DNA of 64,000 nucleotides from Hyparrhenia diplandra (taxonomy: Eukaryota; Streptophyta; Magnoliopsida; Poales; Poaceae). A model generated the notes under the pieces. It did no database searches and had not been told where the DNA came from. It worked only from the letters and a program-made list of their open reading frames with translations. The first letter of the stretch is position 1; every line of letters begins with the position of its first letter. The translations under genes were made by a program, and so were the position numbers. Positions 11,404-22,820 of this stretch are shown piece after piece. The stretch covers positions 186,001-250,000 of the forward strand of contig JADLZK010001327.1 of assembly GCA_015847255.1 (NCBI GenBank). Direction: 5' to 3'.

Positions 11404-12868
11404 TTCAATAGCGTAATAACTGTTTTGAAAAACAATTCAAAAATTAATTTTGACTATCTCTATCTAGAAATCTTTTGTGTGGTAGTTGTAGATAACAATT
11501 GCACCAAAACATTCTTCTTATTATTTTTTCTAAACTTCCTATCTTTATCTGCTAGGAGGAGCAGAAGATTTGTGCAGCAGGGTTGGATATGAAAAAGTAA
11601 GATCTCGCACCATATCTGATAAGGTAAATCGATCAGCCGGGTTACAAAAGCAGTAGCAGCTGGATGATCTATCTGCTTCTGCTGAGAAATGCCGCGTGCA
11701 TGCAAGTTGGGCAGATTCCGTACGCGTGCAACAGATAAGGCCGGCCGGGCGGTCTCACTCTCAGTGACGATGCTATTCTGTGACCTGCTGAGGGGCCGGA
11801 TGGATCCTTGCTTCCTTTAAGTCCCGGCCGGAATCGGTTCTCCATCGTATGATAAAGCACGCTGGCCGTACCATAGGGGTATTCGGTATTCCTTCTCCTT
11901 GTCGGTACAACGTAACTGACCTCTTCTTCATTGATTTAAGAATATCGCCACTAAAATAGTTTCTTAGAGACAATTTTAAAACCATTCCTTGATAACATAA
12001 TAACGGTTCTGAAAAACAATCCAAAAATTAATTTTAGGAGGCGGGCCTTATGATGTGCCCACCTCCTCAAATCGATTAATGGAAGGGGCACCTTAAGATG
12101 ACCACCTCCGAAATAGGTCATTTTTGGAGGTTGTAGCAAAAAATGCCCACCTCCATTAATCGGGGCATTATCGAGGCCGGCAAAAAGGAGCGTCCGTCTC
12201 GGTTAAGTTTTGGGGTGTCAAGCAAAATCAATTTAACAGGAGCAAGAAATTAGATTCAACCCCCCAATAGGGTAGTTAGATTGGGGGTCATGGGAGCCTC
12301 TGGAGCTGCTCTAACCAATTTATGTATTTCCTATTCACATAAGAAGAATACCAGCAGAGGCCGGTCAGGTTATGGCATCCGGAACATTATCCTTGTTCCT
12401 GCAGTTATGGATTATATTCCAGCCATCACAGGCCAACCTCCACTGCAGTTTTAGGTTCTCTTGCATTCTTTAATTCACGTCATATGTCAGATATTAAGAT
12501 ATATCTGAGGTATCACAATCTAGGGTTATCAAATCCCAGTAGTGTACCAAGTGGTAATCGTCCACCGGTTACCATTGAATACCAGGGATCACGTATGAGT
12601 ATCAGAGGAAGTGATCCTGTTTAATTTAGATGATGTAATTTGACACAACTGGTTGCGTGAGAGTCAAAATGGTGTCCTCCTAGAATACTAAGAGGTAGTA
12701 GGTGACATTTAGGGCTTTACACGGCCAATAATGTGAACTTATCTGTTTTTTTAATTGACACAATTTTGCTTATTACCTGCTAATACCATTAATTTCATAT
12801 ACATTTATTGCCGCAAAAGTTAACTGTAGAAACTAGTGACAAGTGCCACATGTGGTAACAACATATAA
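11404..12868. other. duplicated spacer with a local repeat
   Basis: 11460-11900 aligns with 33220-33660 and 12310-12860 aligns with 37690-37720 plus 38830-38990 plus 42640-43490, with insertions in unit 2. Flanks of the mini-CACTA recur diverged at 11925-12036. No gene supported. Confidence 0.55.
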
Positions 12869-13068
12869 GGCCTTGTTTGGGAGGGCTCCTCCTGAAACGC
12901 TCATCTGGAGGAGCCGGAGAGTCATCCGCCAAATAAAACAGCTCTGGCTCCATCTCCTCTTTTTTTCCACTGAAAAACAGCTCTAAATGGCTGCTACTAA
13001 ACCGTTTGGTAGAGATACTCCAGATGGCCAGAGCCAGATCGAGAAGAACCCTACCAAACGGGCTATCT
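12869..13068. mobile_element. MITE, PIF/Harbinger-like, TSD TAA
   Basis: Flanked by TAA (12866-12868, 13069-13071). Left end GGCCTTGTTTGGGAGGGCTCC, right end is the inverse of AGATAGCCCGTTTGGTAGGG. Absent from the paralogous site near 43465-43490. 200 bp, noncoding. Superfamily from the 3-bp duplication is an inference. Confidence 0.6.
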
Positions 13069-13138
13069 TAACAGTGACAAAAACATAGTGTGCACGAAGT
13101 ATTATGATGTTCAAGTATAGAAGACACTACAGGAAACA

Positions 13139-13612
13139 GTTTCTTTGCCGAGTGCCCGTGGCACTCGGAAAAGGCTCCTTTGCACTCGGCAAAGCCTTTG
13201 CCGAGTGTGGCACTCGGGAAAGAACTCCCGGGAAATCGGCTGACGGCGGAATTTCTTTGCCGAGGTGCCTTTTTTCAGACACTCGGCAACCCTCGGCAAA
13301 GAAAAGTGGCCGTTAACGTCAGTCATAATTGACGGCGTCTTTGCAGAGTGCCGACACTCAGCAAAGATTTTCTTTTTTTTTATTCTAAATTCTTTGCCGA
13401 GTGCCAGCCGCCGGGCACTCGGCAAAGATTTTTCTTTTTTTTTTATTGTAAATTCTTTGCCGAGTGTCCTCCGATGTGGCACTCGGCAAAGATTTTTAAT
13501 CTTTGCCGAGTGCTGTTGCCCTCGGCACTTTCGGCAAAGCTCCATCGCACTCGGCAAAGCTAGGAACTTTTGCCGCCTTTGCCGAGTGCCATGGCAATTG
13601 CACTCGGCAAAG
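13139..13612. repeat. subterminal repeat array of the CACTA element, left side
   Basis: Many alternating copies of TTTGCCGAGTG and CACTCGGCAAAG in opposite orientations, often as 30-40 bp palindromes. Open frames crossing it are repeat artefacts. Confidence 0.85.
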
Positions 13613-13710
13613 GCCCTGAAAATTATCATTTTTTATTTTATTTTTGTTTTCCTCCTTGACAAACAGAAATAAACAAAACTTAATTACAAAAGAACATAGT
13701 ATTACATGTT

Positions 13711-16700
13711 TTAGAAATAATCTGGATCATGGTTGGGATTAGCCGGAACATAGGTCTCGTCATCACTATCAATATTGTCCAAATAACGAAGACAATCCGA
13801 AGGAGGAATGTTGTCTTCATTGTCATTGCCTAAACGTAATCGTTCATGCATTTCTAAGTCCTTCAAATTTTCCACCTCATCGCCATCGTCGTCGTCATCA
13901 ACCATTTCATTGTCTACTTCCATTCCTATAGTTGTAGTTAGGTCTATCACAAACCTCCCTGGTAGCCCCTCTTCTCGATAGAATTCTCCATCATATGTGT
14001 TTGGGTTGATCAAGTTATAATCTTCATCGTTTGGGACAGGTAGTTTACCATGTGGCGCTACCTTCTCCATAACCTCCCAACCCTTAAGCTCTTCTTTGCT
14101 TTGGCAGGCGTATGACATGTAATAAACCTGCACGGCCTGTTGAGCCACAATGTAGACATCGGCTCGTGGATACACGGAATCCGGTCGAACTTTGACTAGC
14201 CCAATTTTTGAGGTCCATCGAGTACAATCAGGATCGAACTAATGGCATTTGAATATCACATGTTTAAGATGTGGGGCGCCATAAAATGATAGTTCGTATA
14301 TTTCTTGGACTCTTCCATGATATTCGTTCCCATCAGTGTCGGCTGTAAGCACGCCACTGTTTGTGGTTTTTCGATTGGGTCGACTCTGCTTGTCATGTGG
14401 AAACGATATCCGTTCACATCATAACCGTAAACGACCTAATCCTTAAGTCACGGCCGTTCGCAACATGTCTCAACTCGGCACGCAGATAGAGGGATTGGTT
14501 TGGGCACGCAAGTTCAAGGAGGATAGAGCGTTATAATATTGAAACGCACGACCAACTTCAAATGGACAAGCTAAATTGGACATTACCTTCTTTTTTGAAC
14601 CACGAAATGAAATCGGGAATCCCTGGCCCCGCAACTTGTGAAAGAAGGGTATCAATTGGGTGCATTTCTGGATCCCTCGATTGAGGCCAAGATTGACGAA
14701 TGGATTCCCTGTACCAACGAGAAACTAAGAGGTCGGATGTTGAATAGCGGCGACATATTGAAACAAGTTCATTGAGAACTTTACCCTTTGTATGGATCCA
14801 CGTCGGGTGAGTTGGTCGGCACATATAGCATGATATTGCGCCACTCTTCATTGTTCAGCTGCTTAGTGGTAGACACACTAGCGCTTCCGAATTGGCCTTG
14901 CAAAAGGCTGAGCTTCGATTGATCTTCGACAGCATTGTAACGAGGGGGTTGATCATGCACGCTAGGAAGGTTCTCATTATAGTATTTTCCTGTGAAGTTT
15001 GACACCCACAATGTATGCCTCAGCAACTGAAGGCTCAATTTTGACTTTATTTCTACATTTTTTTTTGCATACATTCTTTAGAGTTCTCTCGATTGGATGG
15101 CACCAACGGTACTCCAATGCCCCCCCCCCATACGTGCCTCATACGGGAGGTGCAAAATCATATGCTGCATTGGCAAGAAGAATCCGGGTGGAACGATCTT
15201 CTCCAACTTCTGAGTAACACAGTCTTTGCTTTTTCCAAGTCTTTGCAGATGGTAGGAGATAACTCCTTCGCACATAGCTGGCGAAAGAAATAGATCAACT
15301 CTGCCAGCACTAGCCATAGATTCTCAGGAACAAAGCCTCGAACCATCATGGGAAGAAGCCGCTCAATCCATATGTGGTATTCATGACTCTTCATCCTGTT
15401 GACTCGTAGAGTAGTTACATTGACTCCCCTCTTCTTGATTATGTGCATACCCATGCGGAAACATTAGTGTCTTGATCCATTAAAGTACTTACCTCCTTTG
15501 TTCGATGGACAAGACGAAATCAGCCTTGGGCCTTCTCCATTTCTTGCGGCCTTCGGGAGGCTTCATCTCTAGCTTTAGTCTATCGCATAACGTTGTCAGG
15601 TCCACTCTAGCCTTAGGTTTGTCTTTAGACTTTTTAGTTTCCATGAGTGTTGCAAAAAGTGCCTCAGCGATATTCTTCTCAGTGTGCATCATGTCAATGT
15701 AATGTGGCACAAGAAGGTCATCATGAGGGGAGCCCCTCCAATCCCGACTTATGAGTCCACATATGCTGCTCACCATATCCCATAAAACCACCTTGTTCAT
15801 TGGCCACAAGAGCATCTATCGAGCATGAAGCTCGGCACCGGTCATCATCCGTGGTGGAGGTTACGTCCACCGCAACACCTTTTGTAAAGTTTTTCTTGTC
15901 TTTTCTGAATGGATGGTCAAGAGGGAGAAATTGACGATGTTTGTCGAGCGGCGAATACTTGCCACCCTTACGCAACTAGATGAACCTCACACGTTCCTTG
16001 CATATTGGGCATGGGAACTTTCCGTGAACACACCAGTACGTAACATCCCATACGCCGAGGGAAGTCATGCATTGAGTACCGGTACCAAACGTACATTTTG
16101 AAGGTTGTCTTTGTAGCTCGGTCATATGTCCATACGCCTTCCTCCCAAGCACGGATCAATTCATCGATCACGAGGCTCTATGAACATACCTATGTTACTT
16201 CCCGGGTGTCCGGGAATTATCAACGACAAGAATATGGTGTCCCATTGAAAGGCTGGGTGGGGAGGGGGGAGATTCGGGGGATAACGAACACGGGCCAACA
16301 TGTGTATGCGGCAAGTACTCATTCCATAAGGATTGAACCCATCTGTTGCCAGCGCAACATGTACATTACGAGCCTCATCTACCATGCTTCAAAGATCGAT
16401 GGATGTACCATCTTGTCGAGGACTCTATCATTTGCCCTTTTTGTGCCATGTCATGTTTCCGGATTCCTCGGTCATGTATAGCCGTTGGATCCTCGATGCA
16501 ACGAGCGAAGGTACCATAGGATTTTTTGGGCAATGTCAAGCTGCTTCAAATGACCATCTCCGGTTGGTACCTCTTCGTACCTAGAGGATTTACACTTTGG
16601 ACAGTACTTTGCATCCATGTGTTCTTTCCTAAATAGGACACACCCATTCGGGCAAGCATGTATCCGCTCATACGACCTCTTAAGTGCACGGAAGAGTTTT

Positions 16701-17288
16701 TTGTGACTCGTACATTCCTGTTGGCAGGCAGTGGCCCTTTAGAAGCAGGGTGCCAACCACGGTCAACAACTTATCGAAGCCTGCTCGACTCATGTTTAAC
16801 GGACTTCAACCTTAGTAAGTGACCAATGTCGTCCGGTTGTGAGAAACCGTGGTGTGATCGTGAAGGGGTTTCTTCGCCGAGTCCATCATTTCGTAGAACA
16901 ACTTTGCCTCCTTCTCCATCGCCTCCTTCTCATGGGTGTCATTGAAAAGTGCTTGGTGAGTATCATCTAACATGTGTACAACACCGGCATCACCATCACA
17001 AGCCTTGAGGCATGGTCTCACCACCTCCTCTCTCATACGTTGTCCTTCACCATGGTAGACCCACACAGTATACTCCTTAGTAAATCCATTATCGAGAAGA
17101 TGTTTACCCATAACCTCCTTGCAAACTCTCCGACTGTTGTCACATTTTTTGTAGGGACACCAAAGTAGCAAAAATCCACTAGCATTGCCCCATGCAAATT
17201 CCAAGAAAGCATTGGTCTTGTCCATTCATTCATCACTGAAATCACGCTTACTTCTCCGGCCCGTGTACATCCACTGACGGTCCTCCAT
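13711..17288 (-). pseudogene. CACTA transposase (TNP2-type), disrupted
   Basis: Read from 17288 downwards, the start MEDRQWMYTGRRS opens the transposase-associated N-terminal domain with its cysteine cluster (CPYKKC). An in-frame TGA near 17228 stands where the family has tryptophan (SDE-stop-MDKTNAF). The TNP2 core follows with DGFNPYG (about 16350), MYVWYRYSMHDFP (about 16060) and LDKHRQFLPLDHPFR (about 15930), then HNIDVMH-like HYIDMMHTEKN (about 15680). A DUF4218-like part gives WIERLLPMMVRGFVPE (about 15350) and FFLPMQHMILHLPYEARM (about 15150). The end, DUF4216-like and acidic, is intact over 13711-14175. Several frameshifts between 14200 and 16200 break the frame. It probably cannot make transposase; introns could explain a few, not all, breaks. 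Confidence 0.85.
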
Positions 17289-17329
17289 CCTTTAGCAACC
17301 ATGAATTCCATCTACATGGTGTTCCTACT

Positions 17330-18660
17330 GTCTAATAGGTGTGGATAGGTCCTAATCCTACCCGCGGATGCGTAGATGGGTCAGTTTCCATGCTCCGATC
17401 CGATCGAGACAGAATTTTGGCAACACCTCCCCGCTGTTCTCCTAATACACATCATGCAAGGGAGAGTGTGTATCCGGAGAACAACCAGGGGGTGATGCCG
17501 AAACTCTATCTCGGACCAGAACAAAACATGGAAACTAACCCATCTACGCATCCGCAGGCTGTCCAAAAAATGTGGACAATCCGAAACAGATACGGTCCTA
17601 GATATGCAAAGAAATGCATACCTCCAGCCGTATCTCTTTCGAGCGGGGAGCGCGCCTAACTCGGTCACGCGATCTACGACCATGCGACCAAAAGAGGGGT
17701 TATTTATACCTAGGGTGGCGGTGGAGTTAGGCTACCGGGGCAGTGGCGAGTCAGTGCAATGACGAGGCGACGCAGTGCAGGCAGACCCGCAACACCGAGG
17801 AAGACGATCGAGGTCGCCGAGGTACTCCGGCTCAGCTTCGACGGACTCTTCTCTACAAAAAAATAGGGCTTAGTTCAAAATTTTGGCAGCACCTCCCCTG
17901 CACGGTGAGGTTTCTAAACCTGCAATATAACGTATGGCACAAAGGCCAACAACCACATATACATATACATTCAAATCCACATATCGTCACATTCATATAT
18001 TACTACTAATACTACCATTACATATATTAGTAGCACTACTACTCACCATCGCCAGGGTTGGTGCCGGTGCCCGGGTCGTGGCAGAGGCGGCGACCGGGGC
18101 TAGGGTGGCAGCTCAGGCGGCGTCGGGGACCGTGGCAACGTCGGGAATCTTGGGTGGCGTCGACGAACGGGTGTGGTGGCTTATCACTCGCGTGAGGACA
18201 GCGCGCCCTCCTCCTCTTCCTCCTTCCCCTCTTCCTCCTTCCTCCTCCTTCCCCTCCTCCTCTTCCTCCTCCTTCCCCCTCCTTCCCCTCCTCCTTCCCC
18301 TACTCCTCTTCCTCCTCCTCCCGCCGGCGGTGGGGGTGCAGTCTGGTCGGGGTGGCCCGACCAACACGGCGTGTGGGTGGGGACGGCGTGGGGGGGGGAG
18401 CGGTGGGGCGGCCGGCGGCGCTATGGTGTGGGTGGTGGCGGGCGGGTTCTTGGCGGGAGGGGGGTGGGGGTGGTGTGGGGGAGGGCGGTGGTGGTGGGGC
18501 GGCCCGACGGCGTGGGGAACACGGAGGAGACGGACGTGGCGGGCGGGCGGCCCGACGGCGGTGGTGAGCGGCGAGGCATTCTGAGTGCGGTGGTAGTGTG
18601 TGTGTGTGAGTGCGGCTGAGTGTGTGAGTGTGGGATTAGAGTTTTTCTTTTTTTTTTTCT
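17330..18660. other. CACTA internal region without recognised gene
   Basis: Contains a 31-bp inverted repeat (17362-17392 with 17529-17559, two mismatches), a long pyrimidine tract built on CCTCCTCTTCCTCCTT (18208-18330) and a G-rich stretch (18340-18570). In autonomous CACTA elements a second gene usually lies here or upstream of the transposase; I could not identify one. Confidence 0.5.
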
Positions 18661-18893
18661 ATTTTTAAAATCTTTGCCGAGTGCCGATCGGGCAAAAGAC
18701 TCGGGCAAAGACAGACCTTTGCCGAGTCTTTGCCGGATCGGCACTCGGCAAAGGATTTTTTGTCTCCTTTGCATGGGTCAACGGGGGCCAGGTGGCATCC
18801 TCTTTGCCGAGTGCCTACCGGTGGCACTCGGCAAAGTACACCAAACATTTTCTTTTTGATTTTGACTTTTGTTTTTGACTTTTTTTTTTTTAC

Positions 18894-19703
18894 GTAGCTT
18901 TGCAACAATATTTACTCCTCCATATCCAAATTTCAAAAAATTTTCGCACTTTTTACTATATTTCTTTAATTTACTTCTTTTATTTGAATTTCTTTTCATA
19001 ACTCAAATTTGAACTGCAAGTCATTCGAGTAATGGAACTAAATGAATGGAAAATTGATATTCTTGCTTGTGAGTCTAACGTGAGGCCTCATCTAGAGACA
19101 TGCTCAAAAATTTGAACATCTTGTGCGCGAAACATGTTGATTCACTTGCGGGTGAATCGTTTTAAAATTCTATAAAAAGCAAATAAAGTCGAAAAATCAT
19201 GAAATTTGTCGAGTTGTCATGATATCGCATGTGTAGGCTGTGATAAAAATTTAAGAAGGTTTCGTCCAAGATGGCATTCACATGTTGGAGATGTCTTGGT
19301 TGGTGCCATCCAGGATGCCACCTTGCACCTAAACCTTCTCAAATTTTTGTCACAGCCTACACATGCGATATCATATCACGCCAACTCGACAAATTTCATG
19401 ATTTTTTGACTTTGTTTGCTTTTTATAGAATTTTAAAACGATTCACCCGCAAGTGAATGGACATGTTTCGCGCACAAGATGTTCGATTTTCGAAGCGTAT
19501 CTCTGGATGAGGCCTCATGTTAGACTCACAAACAAGAATATCGATTTTCTATTCATTTAGTTCCATTATCCGAATGACTTGCAGTTCAAATTTGAGTTAT
19601 GAAAAGAAATTCAAATAAAAGCGATAAATTAAAGAAATATAGTAAAAATATGAATTTTTTTTGAAATTTGGATACGGAGGAGTAAATACTATAGCAAAGC
19701 TAC
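18894..19703. repeat. long inverted repeat (hairpin) inside the CACTA element
   Basis: Left arm 18894-19262 and right arm 19331-19703 are reverse complements over about 370 bases with scattered mismatches, for example GTAGCTTTGCAACAATATTTACTCC against GGAGTAAATACTATAGCAAAGCTAC, and GTGAATCGTTTTAAAATTC against its inverse. The loop is about 68 bases. Transcripts would fold into long double-stranded RNA. Confidence 0.85.
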
Positions 19704-20044
19704 AAAAAAAACTTGAGGTTTGGCACTCGGCAAAGAGCCTCTCTTTGCCGAGCGCCACATGCATGCAAGCCAAACACCGGGCGCCGGCAAAGGATACGGC
19801 GAGGACGGCGTTACAGCCAGCGACTCTTCTCGAGCGTGGCCTCTTTGCGAGTGTCGACACTCGGCAAAGTTGGCTCTTCGCCGGCGTCGTATTTTGCCGA
19901 CGGCTTGGCTCGGCAAAGCCAGGAATGCCGAGTGTTTATCTTCGCCGAGAGCGACACTCCAAGAACAGAGACTTTGCCGAGTGCCCGATATTTGGCACTC
20001 GGCAAAGCTATTTGCCCTCGGCAAAGCCTGAGTTTTCTGTAGTG

Positions 20045-22206
20045 AGAGGAGAAAAAAAAGTGATGATAATTTCCATTTTCATTTGGATTTATCTTCTTCC
20101 TTTTTTCGACAAGGAGGATTTATCTTCTGAAGATCGATTGATCAACTTGATCTATCCGATTGCCGCATGTGATTTGCACAGGGCACACAGGTGGCATCTG
20201 CATCGCTGCAGCAATAGCAAGCTAATAACGACGACACGGACAAATCATATCATCATCAATATATTCTTTTTCTACCCTCCCTTTATTTCCTCCAATTTTT
20301 AATTAATAATATATATTGTTTTCTTTCTCAACCAATTGGATGATTCTCTTGATCGATTTTATTTGTGAAGACAAAAGTGAGACACACTAGTCCCTGCCAT
20401 ATCTATCTATCTCTGAAGAATGTTCGTTGTGCTTTGCTTTCAGTCTATTCCATTGCTGTAGCTAGAACAAGCTAGGTAGGCACATCTGGAGTTGACAAAA
20501 TTCATATTCCTGTAGCCTATATTTGATTAAACTTCATGTGTTCATTTTTTTATGAGGACTTGTACAGTTATTTCAGATAGTGTAGTCATAAAAGAGTAAA
20601 AGTAGCATAAACAGGGTTTAGTTGTAGACTTGTAGTTAGGTTTTTGGCATGAGCCGAAACTATATTCTAGTAGTGACACATTCCAGAATTGGAAAATCAT
20701 TTGTAAGAGCAACATTCAACACACTGAAGTTCATTCTTTAATCGTAATCTTCTTATTACACATTTAACAAAACAATTTCTCTTTTAAAAAGTTAAGAAAC
20801 TATAATTGTCAACATGGTCACTCTGCCTCACTAATGTGCCTCTTTGGCAGCAGAGATGATGGTACATGGCACCGTTTGACCTAGATGAAAGACGAGCCGT
20901 CACGGTGATCGCTAGAAGTTCCAAAAAAAAAACCTCCCAATGTAGGATCATAATGACGAGCAGTTTCAGGGATCTGCTCTCTCGATCGCCCGTGCATGCA
21001 GGCACTCTGGATGGAGAGGCTACAATGGTGGCACAGTAGCAGGAAAAAGGCAAAACCATAACTCAAATAGACATGTTTCAGGTGGTGGCGGATAGGTTAT
21101 TTGTATAGGGATGTCTTGAATGACCTTTTGTGTTGTTGTGATCATGATAAACCAACAAGGTTTCCAATTTGCAAACATAAAGGTAACCAAAAACTACAAC
21201 TTCAAAAGGAGGTTGTAGTCCCACAAGATCACGAGTCAAATTTTGGTAGATCATTCATGGAAGTGCCACATGTCTGTGCCCTTCGCCCTGACCTGAGCTT
21301 GGCACGGCGAATGAGCACATATGGAGATCCCTTCTCTTCCCACGCTAGACTTGATGAAGTGAAGAGTGCTTCCATATTTAAGCATGACATCCTCCTTTTC
21401 AACTAGAGAAGTGGGACTAAAGTTTCTGCACTTCCCCATTTACACAGATGAATATCCTCCATTTCAACTAGCAAAGTGCGACTAAAGTTTCTACGCTTCC
21501 CCATACACACACACACATCAATGAGTCTTTAAGATTTATTTGGAATATTTGGAGGCCACTATTAGCCACAATAACTCTAGGGTTGGGGTATAGGCTTGGT
21601 GAACTAACCTATATCCTAACCCATTGAATGCCCTTGGATTATGTTGCATGGCATGGTACCTTGCGAAGGCAACCCCTACTCTGTCCAGAACAATTTTTTT
21701 AAGACATGAAATTGATCAATTCAAATAGTTTAATTTGCAGAACATATTTGAATAATGAAATCAGATCTAAGAGAAGGGGAAAAAAGTGTAGGGTTGTGAG
21801 ATTCTCAGTAGCTTGGTCAAATGGTCAATGCAACACACAATTCGAAAGATATATTCCTTGGCCCCACTGAAAAGACGGCTAATGCATTATCCAAACATCT
21901 AGATCGGTCCCATGCATCCATACCATCCTTCTCAACAAAGCAATATGAGCAAACCACAAAGCATTTTGGATTCAAATCTTCAAATACGGTACCTTGAACT
22001 GATTACTTTAGTATATAGTGTTATGTATATGGTCCTAGACTCCTATTGATTCCTTGGAACATTTTGTTTTTTCCGATCCAGAAGCTCCGAGATCAGCAAG
22101 CTCTTTGTTCGAAAAAATTGATGAATTCCATGCAGCACTAGCTAGCTAGCTAGAGTGATAGTAAATCCGGACCCTCTTACCGGAAACCTAGCAGGCTGCA
22201 AAACTC
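20045..22206. other. conserved upstream spacer of CCMC gene 2, homologous to 43545-45600
   Basis: Long collinear similarity with the region before the gene at 45996, including the phrases GGTGGCGGATAGGTTATTTGT and TAGCCACAATAACTCTAGGG. The open frames at 21101-21406 and 44433-44624 do not correspond in frame, so this is judged noncoding. It would contain the distal promoter. A roughly 60-bp tandem duplication (AAGTGGGACTAAAGTTTCT type) lies at 21387-21505 and again at 44701-44830. Confidence 0.6.
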
Positions 22207-22214
22207 TATAAAAG
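22207..22214 (+). promoter_or_regulatory. TATA box of glutaredoxin gene 3
   Basis: TATAAAAG in the same ACTCTATAAAAGGCAGCCA context as genes 1 and 5. The leader carries a (GA)n run at 22311-22334 just before the start codon. Confidence 0.8.
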
Positions 22215-22348
22215 GCAGCCAGACCTTTGCTACCGAACCGTCAGTAGTCCTCGTCCATACTCACTACTCATCGATCGATCTCCACGACACCTAGCATCTT
22301 ATTGACTCTAGAGAGAGAGAGAGAGAGAGAGAGATCAAAATCAATATA

Positions 22349-22663
22349 ATGGAGCGTGTGATGCAGCTGGCGTCGGAGCGTGCGGTGGTGGTGTTCACGC
22401 TGAGCAGCTGCTGCATGTGCCACACGATGACGCAGCTGATGGCGGACCTGAGCGTGAACGCGCTGGTTCACGAGCTGGACAGGGACCCCAGGGGCAAGGA
22501 CATGGAGCGCGCCCTCCTCAAGATGCTCGGCGGCAGGGGCCCTGCCGTGCCCGCCGTCTTCATCGGCGGCAAGCTCGTCGGCGGCACCAACAGCGTCATG
22601 TCGCTCCACCTCGCCGGCGAGCTCGTGCCCATGCTCAAGAGCGCCGGCGCGCTCTGGGTTTAG
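22349..22663 (+). CDS. CC-type glutaredoxin, CCMC active site, copy 2
   Basis: Intronless, 104 residues, active site C21-C22-M23-C24, VPAVFIGG and GGTN as in copy 1. Differences from copy 1 are at residues 6, 27, 29, 35, 45, 57, 82 and 104. The last one turns the C-terminal ALWL into ALWV. LVPML (92-96) is kept. Start chosen by conserved MERVM and by the TATA box about 140 bases upstream; an ATG run precedes it only in AT-rich leader out of frame. It opens unit 2 of the array and is followed 2.7 kb later by the CPMC gene at 25410, a spacing close to what unit 1 would have without its insertions. Function inferred as in copy 1. Confidence 0.95.
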   Translation: MERVMQLASERAVVVFTLSSCCMCHTMTQLMADLSVNALVHELDRDPRGKDMERALLKMLGGRGPAVPAVFIGGKLVGGTNSVMSLHLAGELVPMLKSAGALWV

Positions 22664-22766
22664 ACCACACCATCAGGGCATCACGTACGTACTATGTGTG
22701 CATGCATGCATGCGTTGCCATGCGTGAGAATTAAAATAAACAGACCATGCATGCATGGTCGAATTA

Positions 22767-22820
22767 AGGGCAGGTTTTTCCCGTCCTGTTCTTCTGATGA
22801 GTTGACAGGAATAACTAAGG
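22767..22820 (+). promoter_or_regulatory. conserved 3' UTR segment (copy 2)
   Basis: GGGCAGGTTTTTCCCGTCCTG, then TTCTTCTGATGAGTTGACAG and GAATAACTA, matching the other two CCMC genes. Confidence 0.5.

Larger units (their letters stand above)
13125..20044 (-). mobile_element. CACTA (En/Spm) transposon, 6.9 kb, decayed autonomous-type
   Basis: Begins CACTACAGGAAACAG and ends CTGTAGTG, with perfect 3-bp target duplication AGA (13122-13124, 20045-20047). Subterminal arrays of TTTGCCGAGTGCC paired with GGCACTCGGCAAA occur at 13139-13610, 18668-18836 and 19720-20030; by analogy with En/Spm these are binding sites for the element's DNA-binding protein. The transposase gene reads on the minus strand (13711-17288). 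A very long hairpin occupies 18894-19703. The unit-2 counterpart near 43500-43560 is the empty site, so the insertion postdates the array duplication. Confidence 0.92.

Noticed and set aside
13104..13672. Cysteine/arginine-rich open frames such as repeats of LPSA and FAEC
   Set aside because: Translations of the CACTA subterminal repeats TTTGCCGAGTGCC.
17934..18619. Long low-complexity open frame inside the CACTA element
   Set aside because: Produced by a pyrimidine tract and G-rich repeats; no domain and no conserved codon use.
21101..21406. Possible small gene in the spacer conserved between units 2 and 3
   Set aside because: The counterpart at 44433-44624 does not preserve frame or length, so the similarity is at DNA level only.
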